A DNA stretch of 64,000 bases from Polynucleobacter sp. 73C-SIWE (GTDB lineage Bacteria; Pseudomonadota; Gammaproteobacteria; Burkholderiales; Burkholderiaceae). Every line of letters starts with the position of its first letter. Position 1 is the stretch's first letter. The notes under the pieces were generated by a model. It saw only the letters and a program-made list of their open reading frames with translations, had not been told where the DNA came from and searched no databases. Made by a program: the position numbers and the translations under genes. The stretch lies in assembly GCF_018882465.1 (NCBI RefSeq), contig NZ_JACVOK010000002.1, positions 186,001-250,000 of the forward strand. Reading direction: 5' to 3'. Positions 27,672-35,819 of this stretch are shown here, in pieces.

Positions 27672-29087
27672 ATGACGAAGACCGTCGCTGATGTGATGAA
27701 GTTAGTTAAAGAGAAAGAATGTACTTTCGTTGATTTCCGCTTTGTAGATACAAAGGGTAAAGAACAACACACGACTGTTCCTATCTCTGCTTTTGACGAA
27801 GATAAATTTGAGAGCGGTCATGCATTTGACGGTTCTTCTATCGCTGGTTGGAAAGGTATTGAAGCTTCTGACATGTTGCTCAAACCAGATCCAACAGCTG
27901 CCTATATTGACCCATTCTATGAAGAGCCAACATTGGTGTTGACTTGCGATGTTATCGAGCCAGCTGATGGTAAAGGTTACGACCGTGATCCACGTTCTAT
28001 TGCAAAACGCGCTGAAGCGTATTTGAAGAGCACTGGCTTAGGTGATACAGCTTACTTTGGTCCAGAGCCAGAGTTCTTTATTTTTGACGGCGTTCGTTGG
28101 GGTGCTGACATGCAGGGTTGCTTCGTGAAGATTGATTCCGAAGAAGCTCCATGGTCCTCCTCCAAAGAAATCGAAGGCGGCAACACTGGCCATCGTCCAG
28201 GCAAAAAGGGCGGCTACTTTCCAGTTGCTCCTGTAGATACATTCCAAGACATGCGTTCTGAAATGTGTTTGATTCTTGAATCATTAGGTATTCCAGTTGA
28301 AGTTCATCATCATGAAGTTGCTGGCCAAGGCCAAAACGAATTGGGTACGAAGTTCAGCACATTGGTACAGCGCGCTGACTGGACTATCTGGCAAAAGTAT
28401 GTTGTTCAAAATGTAGCCCACGCTTACGGTAAGACTGCAACCTTTATGCCTAAGCCAGTAGTTGGCGATAACGGTTCTGGTATGCACGTTCACCAATCCG
28501 TTTGGAAGAACGGCGAGAACTTGTTTGCTGGTAACGGTTATGCAGGCCTGTCAGAATTCGCATTGTTCTACATTGGCGGCATCATCAAGCACGCTAAGGC
28601 ATTGAACGCGATTACTAACCCAGGTACAAACTCATACAAGCGTTTGGTGCCAGGTTTTGAAGCTCCAGTGAAGTTGGCTTACTCAGCACGTAACCGTTCT
28701 GCTTCAATTCGTATTCCACACGTTCCAAGTCCTAAGGGTCGTCGTATTGAGACTCGTTTCCCAGATCCATTGGCTAACCCATACCTCTGCTTCTCTGCTT
28801 TATTGATGGCTGGTTTGGATGGCGTACAAAACAAGATTCATCCAGGCGAAGCTGCTGATAAGAACTTGTATGACTTGCCACCAGAAGAAGATGCAAAGAT
28901 CCCAACCGTTTGCGCAAGCTTGGAAGAGGCATTGGAAGCATTGAAGAAAGATCATGAGTTCTTGACTCGTGGTGGAGTATTTACAGAGTCTATGATTGAT
29001 GCATATATCAATTTGAAGATGGAAGATGTCACACGTTTCCGTATGACTACCCATCCGATCGAATTTGATATGTACTACTCCCTGTAA
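27672..29087 (+). CDS. glnA: Glutamine synthetase type I
   Basis: Glutamine synthetase makes glutamine from glutamate, ammonia and ATP and is the entry point of ammonia assimilation. The 471-residue length matches the GSI-beta dodecamer subunit. Motifs: [13 protein letters not shown] at the start, [19 protein letters not shown], the ATP-binding [33 protein letters not shown], and the NLYDLPPEE block whose Tyr is the adenylylation target, so activity can be tuned by GlnE. AGAGGAG precedes the ATG. The upstream region has two NtrC-type operators. The ntrB and ntrC genes follow directly, the classic glnALG order. Confidence 0.98.
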   Translation: MTKTVADVMKLVKEKECTFVDFRFVDTKGKEQHTTVPISAFDEDKFESGHAFDGSSIAGWKGIEASDMLLKPDPTAAYIDPFYEEPTLVLTCDVIEPADGKGYDRDPRSIAKRAEAYLKSTGLGDTAYFGPEPEFFIFDGVRWGADMQGCFVKIDSEEAPWSSSKEIEGGNTGHRPGKKGGYFPVAPVDTFQDMRSEMCLILESLGIPVEVHHHEVAGQGQNELGTKFSTLVQRADWTIWQKYVVQNVAHAYGKTATFMPKPVVGDNGSGMHVHQSVWKNGENLFAGNGYAGLSEFALFYIGGIIKHAKALNAITNPGTNSYKRLVPGFEAPVKLAYSARNRSASIRIPHVPSPKGRRIETRFPDPLANPYLCFSALLMAGLDGVQNKIHPGEAADKNLYDLPPEEDAKIPTVCASLEEALEALKKDHEFLTRGGVFTESMIDAYINLKMEDVTRFRMTTHPIEFDMYYSL

Positions 29088-29101
29088 GCGAAGGAAAGAA
29101 C

Positions 29102-30235
29102 TTGAGCGCAGGTCTGTTGCGCAATTCGTTCAAGGGAGCAGCTTCGGCTGCTCCTTTTTTTCCGACATTGCTTGATCAGATGCCCAATGCCATCGTGGTA
29201 TTCGAGGCTAAGAACCAACAATTGGTTTATGTGAACCCGGCTGCCGAGACGGCGCTAGATCTATCCCGTAAATCACTTGAGGGTCAGTCTGTGCACGATT
29301 TATTTAGTGATAACGGCGCATTGAATGACATGATTTCAGAAGTAAAGAAGGGTCATGTATTCGCCCAACGTCAAGAAATGGTTTTACATTCATTGCCAGG
29401 AAGTATTCATCAAGATTCGATCCCAGCGCACGTAGTGATTGCCGCGCTGGATGACCCAGATCTCATCATGATGGAGTGGTTTCCCATTGACCAACAGTTA
29501 CGCAGTGAGCGCGATGAGCGTGTCACGCAACAGGTCGAAGCCAATAAACAATTAATGCGCAATTTAGCGCATGAGATTAAAAATCCATTAGGTGGAATTC
29601 GTGGCGCAGCTCAGTTATTAGAGTTTGAGTTGCCTGAAAAAGGCTTACGTGAATATACGCAAGTCATTATTAAAGAATCTGACCGCCTACAAACGCTGGT
29701 AGATCGTTTGCTAGCGCCACATCGCAAAGCCCATGTGATTGAAGCGTTCAATGTGCATGAAGCTCTCGAACGGGTTCGCAGCCTCGTGTTAGCAGAGTTT
29801 CCCAAAGGCTTAAAGATTGTTCGTAACTACGACACCAGTCTTCCAGATTTGATGGGCGATCGTGAGCAACTTATTCAGGCAGTACTCAATATTGTTCATA
29901 ACGCAGCCCAGGCCTTGTCTGAAGAAATCAATCAAGGTATTGCCCAAATTGAATTAAAAACCCGAGTGACACGTTCCGTCACGATTGCAAAGAAACGCTA
30001 TAAGTTAGCAATGGATTTGCATGTGATTGATAACGGACCCGGGATTCCAGAAGAAATAATTGAACGCATCTTCTTTCCCTTGGTATCCGGGAGAGAGGGT
30101 GGTAGTGGTCTGGGTCTGACCTTGGCTCAAACCTTTGTTCAGCAACACCAGGGCTTTATTGCTTGTGAGAGCCGCCCTGGACGCACTGATTTCCATATTC
30201 AAATTCCATACCGTAGGCAGGAGAAGACATCATGA
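29102..30235 (+). CDS. ntrB: Nitrogen regulation sensor kinase NtrB (GlnL)
   Basis: NtrB is a cytoplasmic kinase/phosphatase for NtrC, controlled by PII proteins. The 377-residue protein has an N-terminal PAS domain (PNAIVVFEAKNQQLVYVNPAAE), the H-box NLAHEIKNPLGGIRGAAQLLE (His near residue 156), an N-box in QAVLNIVHNAAQAL and ATP-lid motifs DNGPGIPEE and GSGLGLTLAQTF. There is no membrane segment, as expected. I give the TTG at 29102 as start because AAGGAA precedes it. A complete intrinsic terminator lies within codons 12-20, however, so TTG 29168 or ATG 29180 are alternatives; PAS homology reaches back to about residue 22. The 3' end overlaps ntrC by four bases. Confidence 0.93.
   Translation: MSAGLLRNSFKGAASAAPFFPTLLDQMPNAIVVFEAKNQQLVYVNPAAETALDLSRKSLEGQSVHDLFSDNGALNDMISEVKKGHVFAQRQEMVLHSLPGSIHQDSIPAHVVIAALDDPDLIMMEWFPIDQQLRSERDERVTQQVEANKQLMRNLAHEIKNPLGGIRGAAQLLEFELPEKGLREYTQVIIKESDRLQTLVDRLLAPHRKAHVIEAFNVHEALERVRSLVLAEFPKGLKIVRNYDTSLPDLMGDREQLIQAVLNIVHNAAQALSEEINQGIAQIELKTRVTRSVTIAKKRYKLAMDLHVIDNGPGIPEEIIERIFFPLVSGREGGSGLGLTLAQTFVQQHQGFIACESRPGRTDFHIQIPYRRQEKTS
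29134..29161 (+). terminator. Intrinsic terminator inside the start of ntrB
   Basis: GGAGCAGC pairs perfectly with GCTGCTCC around a very stable TTCG tetraloop, followed by seven Ts (29155-29161). It lies 47 bases after the glnA stop, where it would end most glnA transcripts. It overlaps the first codons of ntrB if the TTG at 29102 is the start. Confidence 0.85.
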
Positions 30236-31683
30236 AACCAATTTGGATCGTCGACGATGACCAGTCAATTCGCTGGGTTCTAGAAAAAGCCTTGTCGCGA
30301 GAAAATATTCCGCACAAGAGCTTCTCCAATCCCAATGATGTGCTCAATGCACTTGAAAAAGAATCTCCTCAGGTGCTGATCTCGGACATTCGCATGCCAC
30401 GCGGTAATGGCTTAGATTTGCTACAGCATGTCAAACAGAGTCATCCTAATTTGCCAGTCATCATCATGACTGCGTATTCAGATCTGGATTCTGCTGTGTC
30501 CTCATTTCAGGGCGGTGCATTTGAGTATCTGACTAAACCCTTTGATGTAGAAAAAGCAGTTGAGCTTATTCATCGTGCTGTAGATCAGGGAATGCGTAAT
30601 GATTCAGGCTCTAAGGAGTTAGCAGCTTGGAGGCAAGATGCTACTGAAATTATCGGTCAAGCGCCTGCTATGCAGGAGATCTTCCGTGCAATTGGTCGCT
30701 TGGCTCAATCACATGCTACGGTCTTGATCACAGGTGAATCAGGAACTGGCAAAGAGTTGGTAGCGCATGCGCTCCATAAGCACAGCCCAAGAGCCAAGGG
30801 TCCATTTGTATCGCTCAGCACTTCTGCTGTTCCTAAGGATCTTCTTGAGTCAGAGTTATTTGGGCATGAGCGTGGCGCCTTTCCAGGTGCGCAGACATTA
30901 CGTCGGGGTCGCTTTGAGCAAGCCGATGGAGGAACCTTATTCTTAGGTGAAATTGGTGACTTACCCTTTGATTTACAAACACGTCTCCTGCGTGTCTTAT
31001 CTGATGGTCATTTTTACCGTATTGGCGGACAAGATCCGATCAAAGCAAATGTGCGCATTATTGCCTCCACCCATCAAAATCTCGATACAAGGGTTGCTGC
31101 AGGGTTCTTCCGCGAAGACTTATTACACAGCTTGAATGTGATTCGCTTACGCATGCCTTCACTGCGTGAGCGGAGTGAAGATATTCCAACATTAGCAAGA
31201 CATTTCATGTTGACTTGCGCTAAATCTTTAGGGGTTGAGCCTAAGAAACTTTCTGATGAAGTCTTAAAAGAAATTGCGACCATGCCATTTCCGGGTAACG
31301 TTCGTCAATTAGAGAACCTTTGTCATTGGCTGACAGTCATGACCCCTGCAAATATTATTGGAGTTAGTGATTTGCCGGCAGACATCATGGCAGAGGCTGG
31401 TGAACAGCCAGTCATCTTGCATGGCGAGTCTTCCCCGACAAACCCAGCAGCTGCAAAAGTCGCTGCGGGTGATTGGGAGAGTGGGCTTGGACGCTTGGCT
31501 GCAAAGATGCTGCAAGATGGTGACAAAGAGGTCTACGATGCACTATGCTCACGCTTTGAGAAAGCAGTATTGCAGGCAGCGCTAGAAGTAACGCGTGGTC
31601 GCAGAGTTGAGGCTGCACAGCGTCTTGGCATTGGACGTAATACGATTACACGGAAATTGCAGGAACTGGGGATAGATGACTGA
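30232..31683 (+). CDS. ntrC: NtrC-family response regulator with altered AAA+ catalytic residues
   Basis: NtrC normally activates sigma-54 promoters under nitrogen shortage. The 483-residue protein has all three domains. The receiver looks intact (VDDDQS, phospho-acceptor Asp52 in ISDIRMP, TAYSD, TKPFD). The Fis-type helix-turn-helix at the end is intact (AAQRLGIGRNTITRKLQELG). In the AAA+ domain Walker A is normal (GESGTGKE), but three key positions differ from the family: GAFTGA is GAFPGA (Pro218), the Walker B Asp is Gly239 in FLGEIGD, and the second arginine finger is Ser300 in FREDLLHSLNV. ATP hydrolysis and sigma-54 contact are therefore likely lost. It may act as a DNA-binding regulator only, as in the sigma-54-independent NtrC of Rhodobacter capsulatus. 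It overlaps ntrB and the next gene. Confidence 0.92.
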   Translation: MKPIWIVDDDQSIRWVLEKALSRENIPHKSFSNPNDVLNALEKESPQVLISDIRMPRGNGLDLLQHVKQSHPNLPVIIMTAYSDLDSAVSSFQGGAFEYLTKPFDVEKAVELIHRAVDQGMRNDSGSKELAAWRQDATEIIGQAPAMQEIFRAIGRLAQSHATVLITGESGTGKELVAHALHKHSPRAKGPFVSLSTSAVPKDLLESELFGHERGAFPGAQTLRRGRFEQADGGTLFLGEIGDLPFDLQTRLLRVLSDGHFYRIGGQDPIKANVRIIASTHQNLDTRVAAGFFREDLLHSLNVIRLRMPSLRERSEDIPTLARHFMLTCAKSLGVEPKKLSDEVLKEIATMPFPGNVRQLENLCHWLTVMTPANIIGVSDLPADIMAEAGEQPVILHGESSPTNPAAAKVAAGDWESGLGRLAAKMLQDGDKEVYDALCSRFEKAVLQAALEVTRGRRVEAAQRLGIGRNTITRKLQELGIDD

Positions 31684-32524
31684 TTCAATTCGAATTGCGG
31701 CGTGGAATGTAAATTCCTTAAAGGTTCGCCTTCCACACGTACTTCGTTGGTTGCAGGATCAGGAAGCTAAGCAACAGCCGATTGACGCTTTGTGCTTACA
31801 AGAGCTCAAGCTCACAGATGATAAGTATCCCCACCAAGAATTAGAAGCAGCAGGCTACCTTAGTTTGGCTGCTGGCCAAAAAACCTACAACGGCGTTGCC
31901 ATCATCGTGCGCAAGGCAGCCCTTGCATCGATTGCCTCTGATGCTGCCACCAGTTTTCTGAAGCCGATCAGAAATATCCCCGCAAATACAGATGAGCAGC
32001 AACGCATATTGGCTGCAACCATTCCGTTTGCAGGCACCAAACCTATTCGACTGGTCTCAGCCTACTTTCCAAACGGGCAATCACCCGATAGCGATAAGTT
32101 CATTTACAAACTGGATTGGTTAAGCAAACTCCAAACCTGGCTAACAGAAGAATTACAGCAAAACCAACGCTTGGCTTTATTGGGCGATTTCAATATCGCG
32201 CCAGCAGATGCTGATGTCCATGACCCTAAAGCATGGGAAGGGCAGAACCTCGTTTCGCCACCAGAAAGAAATGCTTTCCAAGAATTAATCAATCTAGGAT
32301 TCTCTGATTCATTCAGAATGTTTGAGCAAGCGCCTAAAACATTTAGTTGGTGGGACTATCGGATGATGGGCTTCAGAAGAAATGCCGGTATGCGCATTGA
32401 CCATATTCTTTTAAGCGAAGATCTGAGAGAAAAGTGTAGTGCTAGCGTGGTTGATAAAGAGCCCAGAACCTGGGAGCAACCATCAGACCATGCGCCAGTG
32501 ATTGCAACCATTCAAAAAACTTAA
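31676..32524 (+). CDS. xth: Exodeoxyribonuclease III (AP endonuclease family)
   Basis: An ExoIII-type enzyme of the endonuclease/exonuclease/phosphatase fold that cuts DNA at abasic sites and trims 3' ends in base excision repair. The 282-residue protein has WNVNSLKVRLPHVLRWL, the metal-binding Glu in LCLQELKL, SAYFPNGQ, GDFNIAPADADVHDPKAW, the Asp-His end motif in PSDHAPVIATI, and RIDHILLS. All catalytic residues of the family are present. The ATG overlaps the ntrC stop by eight bases, so it is translated from the same message, although it has no link to nitrogen control that I know of. Confidence 0.95.
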   Translation: MTDSIRIAAWNVNSLKVRLPHVLRWLQDQEAKQQPIDALCLQELKLTDDKYPHQELEAAGYLSLAAGQKTYNGVAIIVRKAALASIASDAATSFLKPIRNIPANTDEQQRILAATIPFAGTKPIRLVSAYFPNGQSPDSDKFIYKLDWLSKLQTWLTEELQQNQRLALLGDFNIAPADADVHDPKAWEGQNLVSPPERNAFQELINLGFSDSFRMFEQAPKTFSWWDYRMMGFRRNAGMRIDHILLSEDLREKCSASVVDKEPRTWEQPSDHAPVIATIQKT

Positions 32525-32554
32525 GCTAAGAAAACTTAAGCTACTCTCGCATCC

Positions 32555-33163
32555 ATGATGCCCATTTTGTACTCCTATCGAAGATGCCCTTATGCCATGA
32601 GGGCTCGTATGGCATTGAAATATTCCGGCATACAACTTGAGCATCGAGAGATTGCTTTAAGAGATAAGCCCAAATCGATGCTCCTGGTATCACCCAAAGG
32701 TACCGTTCCTGTGCTGTGTGTCGATGGACACGTGATTGATCAAAGCTTAGACATCATGCATTGGGCATTAGATAAATCCGATCCAGATGGCTGGAAGCAG
32801 GTGGATGAGAAAGCTGCTAGCAGTTGGGTTGAGAAAAATGATGGCTCCTTCAAAACACTCTTAGATCAATACAAGTACCCCAATCGGTATCCAGAGTTAG
32901 AGACAGAAGAAGTGATCAGTGCTGCAATGGAGTTGATGCTAAATCCCATCGAGAGTGCGCTACATAATCATGAATACTTATTGGGTAATAAGCTGTCTTG
33001 GGTAGATATAGCCATCTTCCCATTCATTCGGCAATTTGCAGGTGTCGATCCGACAACATTTGAAGCGCTACCACTTCCTAAAGCAAGAAAGTGGCTAACT
33101 CAACAGATAGAGTCTGAGCTCTTTAATTCCATCATGGAAAAGCATCCTACCTGGGTTGATTAG
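32555..33163 (+). CDS. Glutathione S-transferase / glutaredoxin-2-like protein
   Basis: A 202-residue cytoplasmic protein with an N-terminal thioredoxin-like GST domain: ILYSYRRCPYAMRARMAL, where CPYA resembles the redox motif of glutaredoxin 2, and the cis-proline block PKGTVPVL. The C-terminal all-helical GST domain includes the N-capping region LSWVDIAIFPFIRQF. The single cysteine plus CPYA suggests thiol transfer or glutathione-dependent reduction, not dithiol exchange. ATG 32555 and 32558 are adjacent, and either could be the start. A terminator follows at 33201-33229, so it probably closes the glnA-to-xth region. Confidence 0.87.
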   Translation: MMPILYSYRRCPYAMRARMALKYSGIQLEHREIALRDKPKSMLLVSPKGTVPVLCVDGHVIDQSLDIMHWALDKSDPDGWKQVDEKAASSWVEKNDGSFKTLLDQYKYPNRYPELETEEVISAAMELMLNPIESALHNHEYLLGNKLSWVDIAIFPFIRQFAGVDPTTFEALPLPKARKWLTQQIESELFNSIMEKHPTWVD

Positions 33164-33200
33164 GTTGTTGCCTAGGAAGGCAGTCTTTTGGATCTAAATT

Positions 33201-33229
33201 AAACCCCCAGCAGCAATAGCGGGGGTTTT
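33201..33229 (+). terminator. Intrinsic terminator after the GST-like gene
   Basis: AAACCCCC at 33201-33208 pairs with GGGGGTTT at 33221-33228, with a 12-base loop, followed by TTG-T. It separates the GST-like gene from the sulfatase cluster. Confidence 0.7.
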
Positions 33230-33246
33230 GTCTTATGGGAATTAGA

Positions 33247-33275
33247 TTAGTTATTGAATAAAGTATTGATATAGT
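33247..33275 (+). promoter_or_regulatory. Possible promoter of the sulfatase cluster
   Basis: TATAGT at 33270-33275 is a good -10. The hexamer 17 bases upstream, TTAGTT, is only a fair -35. The start site would be about 40 bases before the GTG of the sulfatase. Confidence 0.3.
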
Positions 33276-33319
33276 GTGGTATTCCATGAGATATAAAGGC
33301 TAAAAGCCGGGGGACAGAA

Positions 33320-34831
33320 GTGATATTAAAAAGAATACTTGTTGGGGTTCTATCTACTTCAATCCTTGCTTTACCAGCATTTGCACAATCAGCCCCTAAA
33401 CTAAAAAAACCGAATGTTGTTTTCATTCTTGCTGATAACGTAGGTTATGGAGACATGGGGCCCTATGGTGGGGGTGAATTACGGGGTGCTCCTACGCCAC
33501 GCACTGAAGAATTGGCTAAGAGTGGGCTGAAGCTGACCCAGTATTTAGTTGAGCCAGCATGCACACCATCTCGTGCTGCATTAATGACCGGGCAATACTC
33601 CATTCGCAATGGTTTATCACTTGTTGCAGAGACGGGAACTCCTAGTACTTTGCCAGGAAAAGCCTACACAATGGGTAAATTGTTTAAAGATGCTGGTTAT
33701 ACAACCGCAATTTTTGGAAAATGGCATTTAGGTGCATCGCCTCAGAGTTTGCCTGGTGCTCACGGATTTGATCAGTATTACGGTTTACCGCCGGATGTCT
33801 CTTGGGATTCTGCCACCTACGTTGCACAAGCCATACAAACACATTCCTATCCAAATGTACCCGATAAGGTTTTATATGAAAAAGGGCCCTGGATTACTCA
33901 GCAAAAGGGAAATGGACCACTTCAGCGTGTGAAGCCATTTACGATGGAGGTCAGAGCAGAAATTGATAATGAATTGACTGAAAAATCAATTGCATTCATG
34001 AAGCAGGAGAATGCCGCTGGCAAACCATTCTTTCTTTATCTACCGTTCTCAATGGGTCACTCACCCAATCTTTCCTCTAAACAATTTGCAGGAAAGTCGC
34101 GCATTGGTCAATACGGTGACAAATTGATGGAGGGGGATTATCACGTTGGCCAAATCATGGATGCCCTCAAAGAAATGAATATTGAGGACAATACTATTTT
34201 GGTTTTTGCCTCTGACAATGGCAGCACCGGACAATATATGATGACTTATGATCGATTGGGTCTTGGCGCTCCTGACATGGGATCAAATGGCCCGTTCCGA
34301 GGGGATCTAGGTGAGGCAACAGAAGGAGCCGTTCGGACTTTTTGCTTTATTCGTTGGCCAGGTCATATCACCCCTAACACCTCTTCATATGCCATGTTTT
34401 CGATCATGGACTTTATGCCGACCTTTGCCGCGATCTTAGGCGCTAAGCTACCAACAGATCGAGCCATTGATGGAGTCAATCAATTAGATATGCTTACTGG
34501 TAAGAGCAAAATAGGTAACCGCGAACATTTAATGTCATTTATTGGCGCTGATTTAGTGGCGGTTCGCTGGAAGCAGTGGAGAATGTACTTTAGGGATATG
34601 AATCGCACGGGCACGGGACAGCAAATGCTAGGCGGCATAGCTGCTAATTCAGTTCCAATGTACTATCCAAAGATTTATAACATCGAAATGGATCCGCATG
34701 AAGATTTACAGTTAGTAAATTACGAATCAATTTCAGTGAATGCTTTCAAAATAATTCAAGAGTATCTTGCCTCGGTTAATAAGTTCCCTAATCCCCCACC
34801 TGCTAACTTAACCAACTTTATTCAGCGTTAA
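33320..34831 (+). CDS. Secreted formylglycine-dependent sulfatase (arylsulfatase family)
   Basis: A 503-residue sulfatase with a Sec signal peptide (residues 1-22, ending ALPAFAQ). The sulfatase signature is ACTPSRAALMTGQYSIRNG, in which Cys81 of CTPSR is the residue that must be oxidised to formylglycine. The metal-binding loop is LADNVGYGD, with Asn where many members have a second Asp, and FASDNGSTG carries the later metal ligands. The conserved KWHLG block is present. The substrate cannot be told; such enzymes desulfate aryl or glycan sulfates. It starts with GTG 33320. The formylglycine-generating enzyme two genes downstream is the obvious maturase. The gene opens a three-gene cluster. 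Confidence 0.92.
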   Translation: MILKRILVGVLSTSILALPAFAQSAPKLKKPNVVFILADNVGYGDMGPYGGGELRGAPTPRTEELAKSGLKLTQYLVEPACTPSRAALMTGQYSIRNGLSLVAETGTPSTLPGKAYTMGKLFKDAGYTTAIFGKWHLGASPQSLPGAHGFDQYYGLPPDVSWDSATYVAQAIQTHSYPNVPDKVLYEKGPWITQQKGNGPLQRVKPFTMEVRAEIDNELTEKSIAFMKQENAAGKPFFLYLPFSMGHSPNLSSKQFAGKSRIGQYGDKLMEGDYHVGQIMDALKEMNIEDNTILVFASDNGSTGQYMMTYDRLGLGAPDMGSNGPFRGDLGEATEGAVRTFCFIRWPGHITPNTSSYAMFSIMDFMPTFAAILGAKLPTDRAIDGVNQLDMLTGKSKIGNREHLMSFIGADLVAVRWKQWRMYFRDMNRTGTGQQMLGGIAANSVPMYYPKIYNIEMDPHEDLQLVNYESISVNAFKIIQEYLASVNKFPNPPPANLTNFIQR

Positions 34832-34843
34832 GAGGAATGTTGA

Positions 34844-35812
34844 GTGCATAGCCAGCTCTGTGAAAGAAGTTTGGGAATTTTCTCTAAACTTCTTTTGATT
34901 TCAATCGGCTTCTTTTCATCACAATCAGTATTGGCTGATGAGGGTGGCGTTCCATTCTGGATGTCGGGTCAGTACGCTAGTATGGCTGCAGTGCCATCGC
35001 AACCTGGTTGGTCATTGGTATTGATGCCTTACATCTATAGCGGTAGTGCTGATAAGTCAAAAAACTTTCAACATGGTCAAAGCATTAATGCTGGCTTGAG
35101 CGCTAGAGAATCCATTTTCTTATTTCAGTTGGGTTACTCGGCAGAGGAAAAGATCTTGGGTGGGCAGCCTTATGTGGGTATAGGTTGGGGCCCTGGATCG
35201 AATACCACTACTGCATTTGCAAGTGTCTCCAGTGTTAATACTGAATTTAATAAAGCAAATTCGGTAACGGGAAGCACTGATATATATCCCCTAGCCAGTT
35301 TGGCTTGGAACAAAGGCAATAATAATTTCATGACCTATGTGACTGGCGATATACCAGTGGGTACCTATAGTTCAACTAGTCTTTCTAGTATTGGCATTGG
35401 TCATGCTGCAATGGATGCAGGCGGTGGCTACACTTACTTGAACAATACTACCGGCCTGGAATTCTCCAGCGTAGTAGGTGCAACCTATAACTGGATGAAT
35501 AATCAAACCAATTACAAGAATGGTATCGACTCCCATTTGGATTGGTCTCTCTCTCAATTTGTATCGCAAAACTGGCAGGTTGGTATTGCGGGATATGTTT
35601 ACTATCAACTCACTGCCGACTCCGGTAGTGGAGATAGGGTCGGGGCCTTCAAGTCCCAAGTTGCAGCTATTGGTCCGCAAATTGGATATCTATTCAATAT
35701 CGGTAAAAAGCAGGCTTATATCAATCTACGGGCATATAAGGAGTTTTGGGCTCAAAATCGGGTTGAAGGATATGCAATGATTTCAACCATCAGTATTCCA
35801 TTAGGAAAGTAG
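34844..35812 (+). CDS. Outer-membrane beta-barrel protein of the MetA-pathway (Phenol_MetA_deg) type
   Basis: A 322-residue exported protein with a signal peptide (residues 12-31, ending SQSVLA) and a mature part full of alternating polar/aromatic strands (PYIYSGSADKSK, TTGLEFSSVVGATYNWM, IGPQIGYLFNIGKKQAYINL). This resembles the SphA/MetA-like transporter family of outer-membrane beta-barrels linked to uptake of aromatic compounds; it ends with ISIPLGK rather than a terminal aromatic. It starts with GTG 34844, eight bases after an AGAGGA site. Placed between a sulfatase and its maturase, it may let the sulfated or desulfated substrate through the outer membrane. This role is an inference from position. 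Confidence 0.75.
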   Translation: MHSQLCERSLGIFSKLLLISIGFFSSQSVLADEGGVPFWMSGQYASMAAVPSQPGWSLVLMPYIYSGSADKSKNFQHGQSINAGLSARESIFLFQLGYSAEEKILGGQPYVGIGWGPGSNTTTAFASVSSVNTEFNKANSVTGSTDIYPLASLAWNKGNNNFMTYVTGDIPVGTYSSTSLSSIGIGHAAMDAGGGYTYLNNTTGLEFSSVVGATYNWMNNQTNYKNGIDSHLDWSLSQFVSQNWQVGIAGYVYYQLTADSGSGDRVGAFKSQVAAIGPQIGYLFNIGKKQAYINLRAYKEFWAQNRVEGYAMISTISIPLGK

Positions 35813-35819
35813 CAATTCG

